The notes under the pieces are model-generated. The model saw only the letters and a list, made by a program, of their open reading frames with translations, was not told the DNA's origin and made no database searches. From Chloroflexota bacterium (GTDB lineage: Bacteria > Chloroflexota > Dehalococcoidia > Bin125), in contig JAPPNI010000035.1 of NCBI GenBank assembly GCA_028873865.1, positions 1 through 45,373 of the forward strand: a stretch of DNA of 45,373 nt, in the 5' to 3' direction. Each line of letters begins with the position of its first letter. The stretch's first letter is position 1. This document shows, piece by piece, positions 42,299-45,373 of the stretch. Both the position numbers and the translations under genes were made by a program.

Positions 42299-43101
42299 TG
42301 CGAGAGCGGCCTTGTCTGCCTGTCCTCGTCCTCGGCTACCGGTGGGTGCCTATCCGTCTGCTCACCCTGCTTGCGGCCATCGGACTGGCGGCAGTGCTGG
42401 CGGTGGCCTGCGGTTCCGATACCACGTTCGATGACCCTGAGGATCCGGTGTCGCAGATTGCCTGGCCGGACTTTGAGCGGCTTCATTACGACATCCTCGA
42501 CCAGACCGACACGAAGCGCGGCACCCTGGCCCTGGAGACGATTCGGCAAGATGATGTCTACCAGCTCTCGCTGCGCTTCCGACTCGATACCACCGAGGGA
42601 GAAGTGACGGACGACGTGACCGTCTGGGTCGACGCCGAGTCGCTGCGGCCGATTCGCTATGAGCGTCGAGCGGTGTCGTCCGAGAAGACGGTGACTGCAG
42701 AGGCCGAGTATCGCGCCGACGGCGACGGCGAGGTCTCAGCGTACGTCGTTCTTGACGAGGATGGCGAGGTGACCGAGGAGACGGTGGAGGCGGGGGTGTT
42801 CGCGTTTGACAACGACTCGTCGGCCTGGCTCTGGCGGTCGCTGGCGTTCCGGCAGGACCTGGAGCTGACCTACCGATCGGTCAACGTCGTCCAGCAGCGC
42901 AGCCAGTTGGTGCAGGTGGCGGTTCGGGGACAGGACACGCTGCGGGGGCCGGAGGGGGATGTGGTGGTCTGGCAGGTGGTGGCGACGCCGGGCGTGGAGA
43001 TCTCGCGGGCCTGGTATGAGATTGAGCCACCGCATCGGCTGATTCGCTGGGACCAGCAGCCTCGGCGGTTCGTGCTGACGAAGATTGAGACTGAGCCGTA
43101 G
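42298..43101 (+). CDS. Lipoprotein, DUF3108-like beta-rich
   Basis: A 267-residue exported protein. Residues 20-38 are a hydrophobic signal ending in LAVAC, so Cys38 is the probable lipidated residue. The rest is beta-rich and acidic with alternating hydrophobic strands, and the order of features (RPIRYERR near 117, GVFAFDNDSSAWLWRSLAF near 161, then VVWQVVATPGVEISRAWYEI near 222) is similar to DUF3108 or outer-surface lipoprotein folds. The role is unknown. The ATG overlaps the ltaE stop by one base; a GTG at 42295 is an alternative. It converges with the ABC ATPase gene. Confidence 0.7.
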   Translation: MRERPCLPVLVLGYRWVPIRLLTLLAAIGLAAVLAVACGSDTTFDDPEDPVSQIAWPDFERLHYDILDQTDTKRGTLALETIRQDDVYQLSLRFRLDTTEGEVTDDVTVWVDAESLRPIRYERRAVSSEKTVTAEAEYRADGDGEVSAYVVLDEDGEVTEETVEAGVFAFDNDSSAWLWRSLAFRQDLELTYRSVNVVQQRSQLVQVAVRGQDTLRGPEGDVVVWQVVATPGVEISRAWYEIEPPHRLIRWDQQPRRFVLTKIETEP

Positions 43102-43113
43102 GGGCCGTAGGGT

Positions 43114-44220
43114 CTACTCTTCCCGCGGGCGGGCCCAGGTCGGGCGGTCGACGCCGGGCGGCGGGGCGAAGGTCGCCTCTTCCTCGCTGGGTTGTTCGGG
43201 CTCGGGAATCTGCGGCCGCCAGGCTTCCTCTTCGGCATCTTCCGACTCTGACGCCGCGGCGACCGGCGACGGCTCGGCCGGTTCGGGCTCACGATCGGCG
43301 CCGAAGACGTGGCGGGCCTGGTCTTCGGTGAGTCCGGGGTGCGCGGCAATCTCGGCGGCGACCCGCTCTTCGACCGTGGGCGCGAAGTCGGCGGCGTGGG
43401 TGCGAACGGCGGCGACTTCGTCCTGGACGTCGGTGGGCAGCTCGGCGGCGAAGCGGGAGCGTTCGTCGCGCACGGTGTAGCGGAAGAGTTCCTGCTCCTC
43501 TGGTTCGAGCAGGCGTCCGTCGCGCATCTCCTCGACCCTGGGCACGAGCTCCATCACGGTGCGGTCGTGAGTGGTGGTGATGATCGTGACGCCCTGTTCG
43601 ACAACGAGGTCGTGGAGGAGGCGGAAGATCGAGACCGCGGTGGTGGAGTCGAGCTCGCCGGTTGGCTCGTCGGCGAGGATCAGGGCGGGCGAGTTGGCCA
43701 GGGCCCGGGCGATGGCGACGCGCTGCTGCTCGCCGCCGGAGAGTTCGTAGGGTCGATGGCGAGCGCGTCCGGCGAGACCGACGGCTTCCAGCAGTTCGTC
43801 GGCCCGGCGGCGGCGTTCGCGGATGCCGGCGCCGGCGATGCGCAGCGAGAGCTCGACGTTTTCGTAGGCGGACAAGAGGGGCAGCAGGCCGAATGACTGG
43901 AAGACGAAGCCGACCCGATGCCGGCGCAGCTGGGTGAGCTGGCGCTCGTTGTACTCGGTGATGTTCTCGCCGTCGATCATCACGTGCCCGGAGGTGGGCG
44001 AGTCGAGCCCGGCGATCAGGTTGAGCAGCGTGGTCTTGCCCGAGCCGGACCGTCCGATCAGGGCGACGAACTCGCCCTGGGCGACCTGCAACGAGACGTC
44101 GCGGACGGCCCAGATGTCCTCGCCGCCGACCACGAACTTGCGCGAGACGTTGTGGACATCGACGACCAGGTCTTGCTGGCCCTGAGCGGCGATGCCGTTT
44201 GTTGTCAGTGGAGTGGTCAT
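43114..44220 (-). CDS. ABC transporter ATP-binding protein, LolD/MacB type, with C-terminal tail
   Basis: A 368-residue ATPase. Walker A is GRSGSGKTT at residues 56-64, the Q-loop is in [20 protein letters not shown], the signature is [15 protein letters not shown] and Walker B is [13 protein letters not shown]. The ATPase part ends at about 240; the last 125 residues are an acidic, Pro-rich tail not usual for LolD or MacB. Such ATPases drive FtsX-like permeases in lipoprotein or peptide export. No permease gene is seen; it may lie upstream of the window edge. Its ATG overlaps the upstream ATPase stop by 4 bp. Confidence 0.9.
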   Translation of the reverse strand: MTTPLTTNGIAAQGQQDLVVDVHNVSRKFVVGGEDIWAVRDVSLQVAQGEFVALIGRSGSGKTTLLNLIAGLDSPTSGHVMIDGENITEYNERQLTQLRRHRVGFVFQSFGLLPLLSAYENVELSLRIAGAGIRERRRRADELLEAVGLAGRARHRPYELSGGEQQRVAIARALANSPALILADEPTGELDSTTAVSIFRLLHDLVVEQGVTIITTTHDRTVMELVPRVEEMRDGRLLEPEEQELFRYTVRDERSRFAAELPTDVQDEVAAVRTHAADFAPTVEERVAAEIAAHPGLTEDQARHVFGADREPEPAEPSPVAAASESEDAEEEAWRPQIPEPEQPSEEEATFAPPPGVDRPTWARPREE

Positions 44221-45164
44221 CGCTGCTCGGCCTCTTCGTCTCCGGCATCGGCCTCATGGGCCGGCGTGATCACGATGCGGCCGTCTCGCGAGTCGACATA
44301 GGCGCGGCGTCCGAGCGCGACCTGATCGAGCAGCGGCTTGGGAATCTGCAGCCGTCCGGCGCCGTCGACGACGGCGAACTCCTCGTGGACCACCTCGGCG
44401 ATCTCGGTGCCCTGGTTCTCGACCCGGCGCACGGTCTCGGTTGCGATGGTGCCGTCGCGAATCGCGACGACGCGGTCGACCCGGGCGGCGATCGCGGGAT
44501 CGTGGGTGACGATGATGACGGTCAGACCGAACTGGTTGGAGAGACTGCGGAAGAGGTGGAAGATCTCCTCGGAGGTGTGAGTGTCCAGTTCGCCGGTGGG
44601 CTCGTCGGCGAGGAGCAGGGGCGGGTCGTTGGCCAGGGCGACGCCGATTGAGACGCGTTGCTGTTCGCCGCCCGAGAGCTGGTCGGGGCGCTGCTTGCGC
44701 TTGTCCATGAGACCGACCGCCTGGAGCAGCTGCATCGAGCGTTCGCGCGCGTGCTTGCGCGAGCGGCCGGCGAGGATCATCGGCACTTCGATGTTCTGCT
44801 GCGCATTGAGGTAGGGGATCAAGTTGCGGCCGGTCTGCTGCCAGACGAAGCCGACCTCTTCGCGGCGGTAGTCGACCAGTTCCTGTTCGGTCAGGGCGAG
44901 CAGGTCGGACTGGTTGACGTAGGCCTGTCCGGCGGAGGGGACGTCGAGACCGGCGAGCACGTTGAGCAGGGTCGACTTGCCGGAGCCGGATGCGCCGACG
45001 ATGGCGAGGACTTCGCCGCGCCCGACGGTGAGGTCGAGGCCGCGCAGGGCGACGACCTCGAGGTCGGCGATCTTGTAGATCTTGAACAGATCGCGGCAGG
45101 TGACGTGTTGCTCGGCCAGCATCTCGTCGGGACGAATTGGCGGAAGCGCCGCATTGGTGGTCAT
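44217..45164 (-). CDS. ABC transporter ATP-binding protein with AbrB-like C-terminal domain
   Basis: A 315-residue ATPase with Walker [10 protein letters not shown], signature [15 protein letters not shown] and Walker [14 protein letters not shown]. After the ATPase core (to about residue 245) comes [20 protein letters not shown], then a strand ending DGRIVITP: the pattern of a SpoVT/AbrB swapped-hairpin domain, normally a DNA-binding or dimerisation unit. This fusion may aid dimer formation or sense a ligand. It forms a pair with the downstream ATPase gene, so the transporter may use two different ATPase subunits. A GGGG precedes the ATG. The permeases are not in the window. Confidence 0.88.
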   Translation of the reverse strand: MTTNAALPPIRPDEMLAEQHVTCRDLFKIYKIADLEVVALRGLDLTVGRGEVLAIVGASGSGKSTLLNVLAGLDVPSAGQAYVNQSDLLALTEQELVDYRREEVGFVWQQTGRNLIPYLNAQQNIEVPMILAGRSRKHARERSMQLLQAVGLMDKRKQRPDQLSGGEQQRVSIGVALANDPPLLLADEPTGELDTHTSEEIFHLFRSLSNQFGLTVIIVTHDPAIAARVDRVVAIRDGTIATETVRRVENQGTEIAEVVHEEFAVVDGAGRLQIPKPLLDQVALGRRAYVDSRDGRIVITPAHEADAGDEEAEQR

Positions 45165-45283
45165 CGGTTACCCCAAAGGATCGGCTGACGTCGAACGCAC
45201 AACACGAGCAGGATACCCCGAGTGTCGGCGGAGGGGCGAGGGGAGTTGGGCGCAGGAAAAAAAACGCGGGACGAGGCGGGGGA

Positions 45284-45373
45284 TTACAAGGGGTCGTCGT
45301 CCTCGTCGCCGAGTTCGTCTTCGTCGTCCTGGCGGGCGCAGTCGCACTGGACGGAGGCGATGCCGTCGCGGAC
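45284..45373 (-). CDS. 3' end of a gene with an acidic C-terminus, 5'-truncated
   Basis: The last 29 residues of a minus-strand gene that enters from the right edge. It begins VRDGIASVQCDCARQ and ends in a run of Asp and Glu (DEDELGDEDDDPL) before a TAA. The CxC pair could bind metal. I cannot assign it. It lies 119 bp upstream of the ABC ATPase pair and may belong to the same region of genes. An A8 tract at 45257-45264, read as T8 on the minus strand, follows its stop. Confidence 0.45.
   Translation of the reverse strand, partial: VRDGIASVQCDCARQDDEDELGDEDDDPL

Noticed and set aside
45257..45264. Intrinsic terminator at the A8 tract
   Set aside because: Read as T8 on the minus strand it lacks a stable preceding stem; only 3-4 bp could pair.

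Overview
This 45.4-kb window is high-GC bacterial DNA (about 63-65% GC by eye), gene-dense on both strands, with no rRNA, tRNA, CRISPR array or intact insertion sequence that I can recognise. The best taxonomic guess is a Chloroflexota-type bacterium, possibly a marine or host-associated lineage. The clues are a split glycine dehydrogenase (GcvPA/GcvPB), an ABC ATPase with an AbrB-like tail, and many class III CoA-transferases, YtcJ-type amidohydrolases, Rieske proteins and a Baeyer-Villiger monooxygenase. This placement is inference; no marker gene is present.

Left part (1-13.2 kb): a truncated SET-domain gene diverges from a hydroxypyruvate isomerase-like gene and an SDR. A minus-strand block follows with a medium-chain oxidoreductase, an orphan FecCD-type permease and a tight glycine-cleavage operon (gcvT-gcvH-gcvPA-gcvPB, joined by 4-bp overlaps or a 2-bp gap). 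Then come an AlkD-like repair protein, a metal-dependent hydrolase-fold protein, an enoyl-CoA hydratase, a VOC protein, a YdeI-like protein and a MetE-like zinc protein.

Middle part (13.2-24.9 kb): catabolic-looking genes include a Rieske protein with a large uncharacterised helical domain, an HSL-type esterase, a flavin monooxygenase, two CoA-transferases and a second hydrolase-fold protein. They are mixed with a lipoprotein cytochrome c, a DNA-binding HTH protein with a low-complexity tail, a DinB-like protein, a DUF7002 protein and a PhnB-like protein.

The most striking region is 24.9-32.6 kb. Two paralogous YtcJ-type amidohydrolases on the minus strand bracket a plus-strand cassette: an NCS2 permease with an unusual cytoplasmic tail, a DUF1330 protein, a methyltransferase carrying all four signature regions of eukaryotic sterol C-24 methyltransferase (Erg6/SMT), and, overlapping it by 4 bp, a Rieske oxygenase of the DAF-36/Neverland (cholesterol 7-desaturase) type. 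No squalene or oxidosqualene enzymes are present, so I propose a two-enzyme sterol-tailoring module, perhaps acting on sterols taken from a host or the environment.

Right part (32.8-45.4 kb): a phytanoyl-CoA dioxygenase-like protein, an alpha/beta hydrolase, a DHA2-type MFS exporter, a third CoA-transferase, a decayed hydrolase fragment, a divergent YqeC/MobA pair for molybdoenzyme maturation, three small unknown proteins leading into L-threonine aldolase and a lipoprotein, then two ABC ATPases of the LolD/MacB type and the 3' end of one more gene.
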